From Sinorhizobium terangae (GTDB taxonomy: Bacteria; Pseudomonadota; Alphaproteobacteria; Rhizobiales; Rhizobiaceae): a stretch of DNA of 64,000 nt. Positions 10,931-17,496 of the stretch are shown one piece after another. Each line of letters begins with the position of its first letter. Within the stretch, counting starts at the first letter, position 1. The stretch covers positions 145,992 to 209,991 of the forward strand of contig NZ_WITC01000085.1 in the NCBI RefSeq assembly GCF_009601505.1, written 5' to 3'. Position numbers and translations under genes: made by a program. The notes beneath the pieces were generated by a model, which saw only the letters and a program-made list of their open reading frames with translations, was not told the DNA's origin and did no database searches.

Positions 10931-11292
10931 CAGGCGACGAGCTCCTTATAGGCCGCTTCGTCGAGAAGGGCATTGGCGGCGCTCGGATCGGCGAGCTTCA
11001 GCTTAAAGAACCACGCGGCTCCCTGCGGATCGCTGTTGACGAGCGACGGATCGTCGACGATCGCCTGGTTGACCTCGACGATCTCCCCGTCGAGCGGACA
11101 ATAGACGTCGGAGGCTGCCTTCACGGATTCGACGGTAGCGGCCGAATCGCCCCTGGCGAAGGAGGCACCGGCTTCCGGCAGTTCCACGAAGACGAGATCG
11201 CCGAGCTGTCCGGCTGCGTGCTCGGTGATGCCGACGGTCGCGACGTCACCTTCGATCTTCAGCCACTCGTGTTCCTCGGTGAATTTCAGCAT
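10930..11292 (-). CDS. gcvH: glycine cleavage system H protein
   Basis: Lipoyl carrier of the glycine cleavage complex, 120 aa. The lipoylation motif is clear: [10 protein letters not shown] with Lys58, and the C-terminal segment [10 protein letters not shown] is typical. It lies 16 bp after gcvT and shares one base with the gcvP start. Expression is expected to follow the riboswitch upstream of gcvT. Confidence 0.97.
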   Translation of the reverse strand: MLKFTEEHEWLKIEGDVATVGITEHAAGQLGDLVFVELPEAGASFARGDSAATVESVKAASDVYCPLDGEIVEVNQAIVDDPSLVNSDPQGAAWFFKLKLADPSAANALLDEAAYKELVA

Positions 11293-11308
11293 GGGCGCTC
11301 TCTCCTGA

Positions 11309-12448
11309 TCAGCGTTTGTAGGTTTGTTTCACAAAGGGCAGGGCGGTGACGGTGAGCGGCAGATATTTGCCCCGCACCTCTGCGTAAAGCTTCGTGCCGT
11401 TACCGGCTTGGGCGGCGTCGACATAGCCCACGGCAACCGGCCCATCGACGCTCGGGCCGAAGCCGCCGGAGGTAACGGCGCCCACGGCTATCTTGCCTTC
11501 GGCGTCCGCAAAAACGTTCGCACCGCCACGAACCGGCGCGCGGCCTTCCGGTTTTAAACCGACACGGCGGCGCTTGGCGCCATTGGCGAATTCGGCGAGG
11601 ATGCGCTCGGCACCCGGGAAGCCGCCGGCGCGAACGCCGCCCGAACGGCGGCTCTTCTGGATCGCCCATTCGAGCGCGGCCTCGACCGGGGTCGTGCCGG
11701 TGTCGATGTCGTTGCCATAAAGACAAAGACCCGCCTCAAGGCGAAGCGAATCGCGCGCGCCGAGACCGATCGGCATGACGTCCGGATGTTCGAGCAGGCG
11801 CTGGGTAACATCGACCGCCGACGTGACTGGAATGGAAATCTCAAAACCATCTTCGCCGGTATAGCCGGAGCGGGAAATGATGCAGGCCACGTCGTGGAGG
11901 TCGGCTTCGGCCACATCCATGAAACGCATGGAGGCTACGTCTGCCCAGAGTTCGCAGAGCACTGCTTCTGCGCGCGGCCCCTGCAGCGCAACCAGCGCAC
12001 GGTCGTCGAGCATCGTGACCTCGCAAGTATCGCCGAGGCCCTTCTTCAGGTGCTCGAAATCCGCGTCCTTGCAGGCGGCATTGACAACAAGGAAGAGATG
12101 ATCGCCGAGATTGGTGATCATCAGGTCATCGAGGATACCGCCTTCATCATTGGTAAAAAGGCCGTAGCGCTGGCGGCCCTCCGCTAGGCCGAGAACGTCT
12201 ACCGGCACCAGCTTTTCGAGCGCCAGAGCCGCGTCCTCGATACGACCAGACCTCGGCCGAACGATGATCTGGCCCATGTGCGACACGTCGAAGAGGCCCG
12301 CCGCGGCCCGGGTGTGCAGGTGTTCCTTGAGCACGCCTTCCGGGTATTGCACCGGCATGTCGTAGCCGGCAAAGGGCACCATGCGCGCACCGAGCGAAAG
12401 GTGCAACGCGTTAAGCGGCGTGTGCTTCAAATGGGAAATATCTTCCAA
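11309..12448 (-). CDS. gcvT: glycine cleavage system T protein (aminomethyltransferase)
   Basis: Transfers the methylene group from GcvH to tetrahydrofolate and releases ammonia. The open frame reaches 12733, but its first ~95 codons are the translated riboswitch. The best start is the TTG at 12448-12446, six bases after a perfect GGAGG (12455-12459), giving 379 aa beginning (M)[15 protein letters not shown]. An in-frame ATG at 12472 lacks comparable spacing. Seen: [12 protein letters not shown], the DVSHMGQI folate-site motif and [12 protein letters not shown]. First gene of the operon. Confidence 0.93.
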   Translation of the reverse strand: MEDISHLKHTPLNALHLSLGARMVPFAGYDMPVQYPEGVLKEHLHTRAAAGLFDVSHMGQIIVRPRSGRIEDAALALEKLVPVDVLGLAEGRQRYGLFTNDEGGILDDLMITNLGDHLFLVVNAACKDADFEHLKKGLGDTCEVTMLDDRALVALQGPRAEAVLCELWADVASMRFMDVAEADLHDVACIISRSGYTGEDGFEISIPVTSAVDVTQRLLEHPDVMPIGLGARDSLRLEAGLCLYGNDIDTGTTPVEAALEWAIQKSRRSGGVRAGGFPGAERILAEFANGAKRRRVGLKPEGRAPVRGGANVFADAEGKIAVGAVTSGGFGPSVDGPVAVGYVDAAQAGNGTKLYAEVRGKYLPLTVTALPFVKQTYKR

Positions 12449-12517
12449 ATCCGGCCTCCAGGTCTGGCGCATCCTGCGCCGGCTCACACTACCGGCGTCA
12501 AACGCCGAGAAATTTGA

Positions 12518-12670
12518 GCCCCCTCTGTCCCTTTGCCTGAGATTGTTATCCCTTCGGCGAGCGCGAACGCTTCTCTCCAGAGTCCTACCGGTATCTTGCT
12601 GGTCCTTTGGCCTGAGAGTTTCCGGGGCGGTTGCTCCTTCGGCACCGGATTGAACCGGTTTCTCCCAACG
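12518..12670 (-). promoter_or_regulatory. tandem glycine riboswitch
   Basis: On the minus strand two consecutive aptamers can be read. The first begins GGGAGAAACCGG near 12666 and ends with CTCAGGCCAAAGGACC near 12599. The second begins ACTCTGGAGAGA near 12583 and ends with CTCAGGCAAAGGGACAGAG near 12522. These conserved blocks (GGAGA, GCCGAAGG and CAGGC-AAAGGAC) define the glycine class. The riboswitch ends about 70 nt before the gcvT start, so it most likely turns the gcv operon on when glycine is abundant, by cooperative binding. Confidence 0.96.
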
Positions 12671-12839
12671 AGATCGTCTCCAGATAACGGCGAAGCCCAG
12701 AACTTGGCAAGAGCCTATGTCGCGACCGAACATATTTTTGTCGCGGAGGCTTCATCACCACTGCTCGCTACGTGCGGCAATTCGGCCTTTGCAATTCTAG
12801 TCGGCTAGGGATAACGAATTGGCTGACCAAGAGGGAACC

Positions 12840-13250
12840 ATGGCAAGGCGCGTGGACAAATGGCGGGTTGCGGTGCGGATGCTCGCCGCCTTTGCGCTCG
12901 TTTTCCTGTCTTTCGCCCACAAGCCGGCTGTCTCGAAGACACTGGGCCCAGCGGCGGCTGCCGACTACCTGCTGCCCGACGGTACGTTCGCGGATATCTG
13001 CTTCGGCACGGACGGTGTCAATCATGATGCCGGGCAGCAGGGCAAAGCGCCGAACATCGCCCCCGTGTGTGAAGCCTGTCGCCTGGCCGGATCGGTGCTG
13101 CTGCCGGCGCCACCCCAGGAAAGCACTCCCGCAGAAAACGGCAACTGGCTTGCCAAGGCAGCGGTCATCAAGACCGAAGCGGCTCTTACCCCATTGCGGC
13201 TGCTACCGCCGTCACGTGGTCCGCCAACATCTGTCGTAACCTTTTCCTGA
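12840..13250 (+). CDS. small exported Cys-containing protein, DUF2946-like
   Basis: 136 aa from the ATG at 12840, behind GAGGGA; a TTG seven codons earlier is less likely. A basic start and a hydrophobic segment (about 10-27) suggest a signal peptide or anchor. Cys54 (ADICFG) and a CxxC pair Cys77/Cys80 (PVCEACRLAG) resemble the DUF2946 layout seen beside copper genes. The C-terminus is Pro-rich. It lies 80 bp before a PCu(A)C copper chaperone gene on the same strand, so a periplasmic metal-handling role is plausible, but this is context inference. Confidence 0.7.
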   Translation: MARRVDKWRVAVRMLAAFALVFLSFAHKPAVSKTLGPAAAADYLLPDGTFADICFGTDGVNHDAGQQGKAPNIAPVCEACRLAGSVLLPAPPQESTPAENGNWLAKAAVIKTEAALTPLRLLPPSRGPPTSVVTFS

Positions 13251-13330
13251 CGCATATCATTTTTCATTCTGCCGCAAATGCGGTGCTCACCACAGAGGGC
13301 CAGAGGCCCGCGTGGTTCGGAGATTACGAC

Positions 13331-13909
13331 ATGACGAAGACAAAACTCACCCTGCTTGCCGCCAGCCTGACACTTGTCGCCGCAAGCATGGCGCAGATGG
13401 CAGCCGCGGGCCAGAGCACCCATGCTCTCAAGAGCCCGGCACCGACCGTGACGCTCGCAAGCAGCACACAGGGACACGATGAGCATGACAGCCACCAGAC
13501 GGCCGGCGCTCCGGTCGAAGTCGGCGACCTCGAAATTTCCGGCGGTGCCGTCAAGTCGATGCTGCCCGGCGCGAAGGTCGGCGGTGGCGGCCTTGTCGTC
13601 AAAAACACCGGCAGCGCCGACGATCGACTTCTGGCCGTCGAAAGCCCGGCAGCAGGACGCGTCGAGATGCATGAAATGAAGATGGAAAACGACGTCATGA
13701 AAATGCGCAGGCTCGAGGACGGCGTCGCGATCCCGGCAGGCGCGACGGTCGAGCTCAAGAGCGGCGGCCTGCATTTGATGTTCATGGAGGTGAAGAAGCC
13801 CTTTGCGGAGGGCGACACCGTGCCCGTGACGCTCACCTTCGAAAAGACCGGCAAGGTCGATTATGTGCTGCCAGTCGGCGCAGCTGTTGGTGGCCACGAG
13901 CACAACTAG
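13331..13909 (+). CDS. periplasmic copper chaperone, PCu(A)C family
   Basis: 192 aa exported protein. ATG 13331 follows GGAG by 8 nt; the open frame extends 16 codons further without support. Residues 1-27 form a signal peptide. The copper site fits the family pattern H-X10-M-X21/22-H-X-M: His114, Met125, His148, Met150. An extra His-rich patch GHDEHDSH (49-56) lies before the domain. PCu(A)C proteins deliver Cu(I) in the periplasm, typically to the CuA centre of cytochrome oxidase. Pairs with the upstream DUF2946-like gene. Confidence 0.92.
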   Translation: MTKTKLTLLAASLTLVAASMAQMAAAGQSTHALKSPAPTVTLASSTQGHDEHDSHQTAGAPVEVGDLEISGGAVKSMLPGAKVGGGGLVVKNTGSADDRLLAVESPAAGRVEMHEMKMENDVMKMRRLEDGVAIPAGATVELKSGGLHLMFMEVKKPFAEGDTVPVTLTFEKTGKVDYVLPVGAAVGGHEHN

Positions 13910-13937
13910 CGCGAGATGCACTCACGTGCGTTCGCGC

Positions 13938-13960
13938 AGCAGCTCTATCTGCTTGTTTTT
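13938..13960 (+). terminator. weak candidate terminator after the copper chaperone
   Basis: AGCAG (13938-13942) pairs with CTGCT (13949-13953), followed by TGTTTTT. The stem is only 5 bp, but another stem-loop (GCGCGA...TCGCGC, about 13911-13937) lies just before it. Confidence 0.4.
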
Positions 13961-14020
13961 GCGGCATTTGTGCGACGTCAGCTGATTCCACCTGACTGCA
14001 AAATGCTCAAAGATCGTCCG

Positions 14021-14326
14021 TCACGATCCCTGGATGAACTGATCAAGGATCGTGGCGATCTCGTCATCGCCTTCCTTCTCATCGCCGGCGGTTTCCTCCT
14101 GCCGGCTTTCCTGCTTCTCGCCGCGTTCATCGTCCTGCATGTATTCGAGATAGCGGCGCAGCGCTTCGGCCTGCGTCTCTTGCGGCGGGCGGCCATCGGC
14201 GCTGATCAGCATCAGCCCTAGCGGCAGGGCGCCCTTGACCTTCGCAATCGGCGCTGGCGCGGGCTGTTCCTGCCTGCGCACCGAAAGCAGCGGGATCGCC
14301 TCGTCGGTCGGGCCATCGCCACGCAC
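14021..14326 (-). CDS. small acidic hypothetical protein
   Basis: Not recognised. 101 aa if started at the GTG at 14326. The frame stays open upstream to 14437 with protein-like composition (DPVVSISATTAAYAAEAV) but offers no ATG, GTG or TTG there, so the true start is uncertain or the 5' end is damaged. The C-terminal half is strongly acidic and Gln/Glu-rich, ending DDEIATILDQFIQGS. It looks more natural than the overlapping plus-strand frame (13916-14221). No operon partner is visible. Confidence 0.45.
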   Translation of the reverse strand: MRGDGPTDEAIPLLSVRRQEQPAPAPIAKVKGALPLGLMLISADGRPPQETQAEALRRYLEYMQDDERGEKQESRQEETAGDEKEGDDEIATILDQFIQGS

Positions 14327-14636
14327 GCGGGCGGACGGCTTGACGGCTTCCGCCGCGTATGCCGCCGTCGTCGCGGAGATGGAGACAACTGGGTCAAGAT
14401 ATTCCGCCTCATCGGCGCCCGTGCGCCTTTTCGAACCTCAACAATCCTTCTTCTGTGCCAGATTTCGCTTGCGAGGCGGTGAAATCGGGCCAGCGGATTT
14501 TATGCAAATCTTAACGTTTGCAGCGAGTTGAACGGCGCATCGCAAAAAATTCCGCTGCGCTGTCGGCAGGTTATCCGCCAGGTCGTCCTTGAGGCATGAC
14601 CCGTCGCCTTGGCGACCCCCAATCGGAGGATGAGAC

Positions 14637-15578
14637 ATGCCGAAGACAACCCTGATCACTCTGATCGTCGCGGCGATAGGCGCATTTTGCACGCCCGCGA
14701 TGAGCGCTGCCGAGGAGGTGATAATGGAGCAGGCGGCAACGCCGGCGCCGACGAAGAGCGGACACGTCACCATCAACGGCATCAACTACTATTACCAGGT
14801 CTATGGCGAGGGCGAACCGGTGCTGCTTCTTCACGGTGGTCTCGGGATCATCGAAATGTTCGGACCGAATCTCGCGAAACTTGCCGAGACCCGCCAAGTG
14901 ATCGGCGTCGATCTCCAGGGCCACGGCCGCACGCCCCTCGGAGATCGCCCGATCGATCTCGTGGCGATGGGCGCGGACATGAGCGCCCTCGTCAAGGAGT
15001 TAGGCTACGAACAGGTCGATGTGCTCGGCTATTCGATGGGCGGCGGCGTCGCTCTGCAGATGGCAGCGCAGGCGCCCGAGAGCGTGCGGCGGCTGGTGCT
15101 CGTTTCGACACCTTACGCCAAGGATGGCTTCTATCCGGAAATGATCGCAGCGCAGGCCCAGGTCGGCGCCGGCGCGGCTGAGATGATGAAGGAAACGCCG
15201 ATGTACAAGTCTTACGCCGCGGTTGCGCCGGACGTATCGGAATTCCCGAAACTGCTCGACGCGATGGGGGATCTGATGCGGCGCGACTACGACGGATCCG
15301 CAGCCGTGGCCAAGCTCACCATGCCGGTTATGCTCATTTATGGCGACAGCGATATGTTCCGGCTGGAGCACGTGGTCGCTTTCTATCACAAGCTTGGCGG
15401 TGGCCTGAAGGATGCCGGCTGGATGCGCGAGAACATGTCGAAGAACCGGCTGGCGATCCTGCCCGATCTCACCCATTACGACATCTTCGTCTCGCCGAAG
15501 CTCTTCGAAACGGCCTTGCCATTCCTCAATGGCGAGAGCGGCGCAAAGAGCTGGGCGGAGCAGGTCGAGGGGAAATAG
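14637..15578 (+). CDS. secreted alpha/beta hydrolase
   Basis: 313 aa. A signal peptide spans about residues 1-24 (MPKTTLITLIVAAIGAF...SAAEE), so the enzyme is exported. Seen: oxyanion-loop LLLHGG (63-68), VDLQGHGRT, nucleophile elbow GYSMGG (Ser133), a late acid in YGDSDMF and the catalytic His in LPDLTHYD, a complete triad. A GGAGG site precedes the ATG. Isolated gene; the substrate is unknown. Homologues are annotated only as alpha/beta fold hydrolases, some as haloperoxidase- or lactonase-like. Confidence 0.88.
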   Translation: MPKTTLITLIVAAIGAFCTPAMSAAEEVIMEQAATPAPTKSGHVTINGINYYYQVYGEGEPVLLLHGGLGIIEMFGPNLAKLAETRQVIGVDLQGHGRTPLGDRPIDLVAMGADMSALVKELGYEQVDVLGYSMGGGVALQMAAQAPESVRRLVLVSTPYAKDGFYPEMIAAQAQVGAGAAEMMKETPMYKSYAAVAPDVSEFPKLLDAMGDLMRRDYDGSAAVAKLTMPVMLIYGDSDMFRLEHVVAFYHKLGGGLKDAGWMRENMSKNRLAILPDLTHYDIFVSPKLFETALPFLNGESGAKSWAEQVEGK

Positions 15579-15755
15579 GCATTACAGTCGGGCGGCCCGC
15601 CGCGACGGTCCGCCTCATGCGCCCGTAAATATTTCTATACCTTCGGTTGAGCAACAGAGTACAATCACAGCCGCGATGAAGAAAAGGCCGCCAGATCCTG
15701 CGCAAACGCCAGAGCATCGGGGGACGCCACTTCAGCCAGGAAAGGACGAAGGTCT

Positions 15756-15893
15756 ATGCGCGTGATCGTGTTGTTGGTAGCGCTTTCTGCACTATGCGCG
15801 TGCTCACAAACCTCAAGGTCGACCATGGTCGACCGGTACGAACGTGGGGAGGGGGACTACTATCCGGGCATCGTGCCGCCAACCCCATTCTAG
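15756..15893 (+). CDS. mini-lipoprotein 1 (45 aa)
   Basis: Very short gene: ATG at 15756 behind GAAGG, stop TAG at 15891-15893. The product starts MRVIVLLVALSALCACSQTS, a signal peptide with an LCAC lipobox, so the mature chain would be a lipidated peptide of about 30 residues ending GEGDYYPGIVPPTPF. A paralogue 235 bp downstream shares the lipobox, the following SQT and the C-terminal GEG-YY-GIVPP motif. That conservation argues the frame is translated. Function unknown; the family was not recognised. Confidence 0.6.
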   Translation: MRVIVLLVALSALCACSQTSRSTMVDRYERGEGDYYPGIVPPTPF

Positions 15894-16127
15894 GACGCTG
15901 CCTATATTCACGTCAGGTAATGAACAGGAGCCGCACCGGTCGGGTTCCTGCCGCGCCTGCAGGACGGTTCGCTTGCCGCAGCGGTGACACCTTGCCGGCC
16001 AATTCCCATCTCGCCGATAGCCGTGCACACACGAAAGATTGGGTTGCGATCATCGGTGGGGAATTGATCCCGCGCCATTGCCGGAATATCAATGATCGTC
16101 AATCCGTTAGCAAAAAGTACGAGGCCT

Positions 16128-16238
16128 ATGCGCAAGATCCTATTGTTGCTCGCAGTCGCCGCTCTCGCTGCGTGCTCACAAACCGTTCACGTTGGAGGCG
16201 AAGGGGAATACTACCAGGGCATCGTTCCGCCGCGGTGA
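16128..16238 (+). CDS. mini-lipoprotein 2 (36 aa)
   Basis: Short gene from ATG 16128 to TGA 16236-16238. Product: MRKILLLLAVAALAACSQTV, a textbook lipoprotein signal with LAAC lipobox, then a mature chain of about 20 residues ending GEGEYYQGIVPPR. Paralogue of the gene at 15756. An AGTACGAGG stretch precedes the ATG, with weaker ribosome-site character. Both copies lie in a stretch otherwise without genes. No function can be assigned. Confidence 0.65.
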   Translation: MRKILLLLAVAALAACSQTVHVGGEGEYYQGIVPPR

Positions 16239-16262
16239 TTATCGGAAATCGCACTGAGGCTA

Positions 16263-16365
16263 CTGCATGTTTTCTTAAATCGTACCCCGATCTAAGGAAA
16301 AAACATGCAGCAATTCAAAATGCTACAGCGTCCTTGCGGGTCCGATTAGGCGCTCGGCGCTGTAG
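16263..16365. repeat. RIME-like intergenic mosaic element (two palindromes)
   Basis: First palindrome: CTGCATGTTTT...AAATCG (from 16263) pairs with CGATCTAAGG...AACATGCAG (to 16310). Second: CTACAGCG (16323-16330) pairs with CGCTGTAG (16358-16365). Two adjacent imperfect palindromes in about 105 bp match the layout of the rhizobial RIME1 family. Assignment rests on recognition of the pattern. Confidence 0.65.
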
Positions 16366-16433
16366 GTCGAGATGGCGCGACCTTGGCAAGGCGGGAGGCG
16401 TCCGAGGCCTGCCCCGGCACGAGGTTGTCACCC

Positions 16434-16470
16434 ATGTCTTAGGTACGTTCTGTTACCTATGTCTTCGGTA
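16434..16470. mobile_element. probable insertion-sequence end relic
   Basis: A direct repeat ATGTCTTAGGTA (16434-16445) / ATGTCTTCGGTA (16459-16470) overlaps an inverted repeat TAGGTA...TACCTA (16440-16459). Clustered repeats of this type are seen at transposase-binding ends of IS elements. No transposase gene remains nearby, so this is read as a solo end. The family is uncertain. Confidence 0.4.
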
Positions 16471-16486
16471 TGGACAAGACAAGGCT

Positions 16487-16562
16487 TGGTGGAGTCGAAG
16501 GGATTCGAACCCTCGACCTCCGCAGTGCGATTGCGGCGCTCTCCCAACTGAGCTACGACCCC
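16487..16562 (-). tRNA. tRNA-Ala (anticodon CGC)
   Basis: The minus strand folds into a complete cloverleaf: acceptor GGGGTCG / CGACTCC with the G3-U70 pair that identifies alanine tRNAs, D-arm GCTCAGTTGGGAGAGC, anticodon stem CCGCA/TGCGG around loop ATCGCAC (anticodon CGC), and T-arm with TTCGAAT. The CCA end is encoded (16487-16489). 76 nt. Confidence 0.97.
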
Positions 16563-16796
16563 ATTAGCTGAAGTGTATAAGAGAAATCCGCGGGGCACGC
16601 CAGTACCTGTGCACGCGTCGACGCCGTAAATCTCGGCGTCCTGATTTGGAAGTGATGCCTTTCGGCTCAGTTCTTGTCGAGTTTCGGAAAGGCGGAGATA
16701 CTCGTCCGAAGGAACATCGCGACCAGCATCGCCTGCTACGGCGCGCGAGACGAAGGCGAGCTCGATCGATCGGCTCACCAAGAGACGCTTTGATGC

Positions 16797-17264
16797 TTAC
16801 GACTTGGGTGACGGCCAATCAGAGAGCAAGGTGATGCCGAACCTTGGCGAAGCCTCGCGCAGGCGCTCGATCTCCTCGGACGTCGGCGGTCCTGCGACTT
16901 CGCCCTGTTGAAGTTCGTGGCCGGCTTCCTCGATAAACCGTTCGAACAGGGCGGGGGTCCCGATCAAGATGTATCTGCAAGGATTGCCGCTCATGTTCAT
17001 AAGCTGGTGCGGAATGCTGCGTGGTAGGAAGATGCTCTCGCCTGCTGTCAGCCGTCGAGGCTGGCCGTCGATCACCGCAGTCAATTCGCCTTCGATGATA
17101 TAAACCGTCTCGTCGTCCTTGGCGTGGACATGGATCGGCGTCCTCGTGTTTCCATCGCTGTTGTTCTCGAAAAGGCAGAACTGTCCCGCTGTCTGTTCTC
17201 CGGAGAGCAGGCGTTTCATGACGACGCCTGCAAGAACGAACTCTTTGCTGTCAATAGCGCTCAT
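16797..17264 (-). CDS. cupin-domain protein
   Basis: 155 aa from ATG 17264, with AAGGA 8-10 nt upstream; the longer open frame adds 16 unsupported codons. A single cupin barrel is seen: metal ligands His45 and His47 (PIHVHAKDDE), Glu52, and His86 (IPHQLMN), with the VYIIEGE strand between. Such proteins bind Fe or Mn and include quercetinase-like dioxygenases and sugar isomerases. The C-terminal tail (GPPTSEEIERLREASPRFG) is common in the quercetin-dioxygenase-like group. Isolated gene; the role is not predictable. Confidence 0.85.
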   Translation of the reverse strand: MSAIDSKEFVLAGVVMKRLLSGEQTAGQFCLFENNSDGNTRTPIHVHAKDDETVYIIEGELTAVIDGQPRRLTAGESIFLPRSIPHQLMNMSGNPCRYILIGTPALFERFIEEAGHELQQGEVAGPPTSEEIERLREASPRFGITLLSDWPSPKS

Positions 17265-17433
17265 TGTCGTTTCCTTTCCAGGATTCGCGCACATTAGGGG
17301 CGGGAGCTCCATTCAGCGAGTTTCGGACAAGGAAGCATTTGTTGCCGGCGCAGGCGGTGCAAGTCCTTTCCCGGGGTCGCTCGATATTCGTCACAGCGAA
17401 TAATCTGCACCAAAGATGCGGTATAACGCATAA

Positions 17434-17453
17434 GAGCGGCCAAGTGGCCGCTC
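17434..17453. terminator. stem-loop between nrdJ and the cupin gene
   Basis: GAGCGGCCA (17434-17442) pairs with TGGCCGCTC (17445-17453) around AG. On the plus strand TCTTTTCT follows; on the nrdJ (minus) strand the tail is CTTATG. It lies 44 bp past the nrdJ stop and is the only hairpin there, so it may still end nrdJ transcripts. Confidence 0.5.
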
Positions 17454-17496
17454 TCTTTTCTGTCTTCTTCTTCCGCGAGGCCCAGGCAATCGGGAC

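Noticed and set aside
9221..10951. 576-codon plus-strand frame over gcvP
   Set aside because: Antisense shadow of gcvP; no start signal or domain.
13916..14221. 101-codon plus-strand frame with a hydrophobic stretch
   Set aside because: Overlaps the better minus-strand frame and lacks a ribosome site; the hydrophobic run is the antisense of an acidic Glu/Gln segment.
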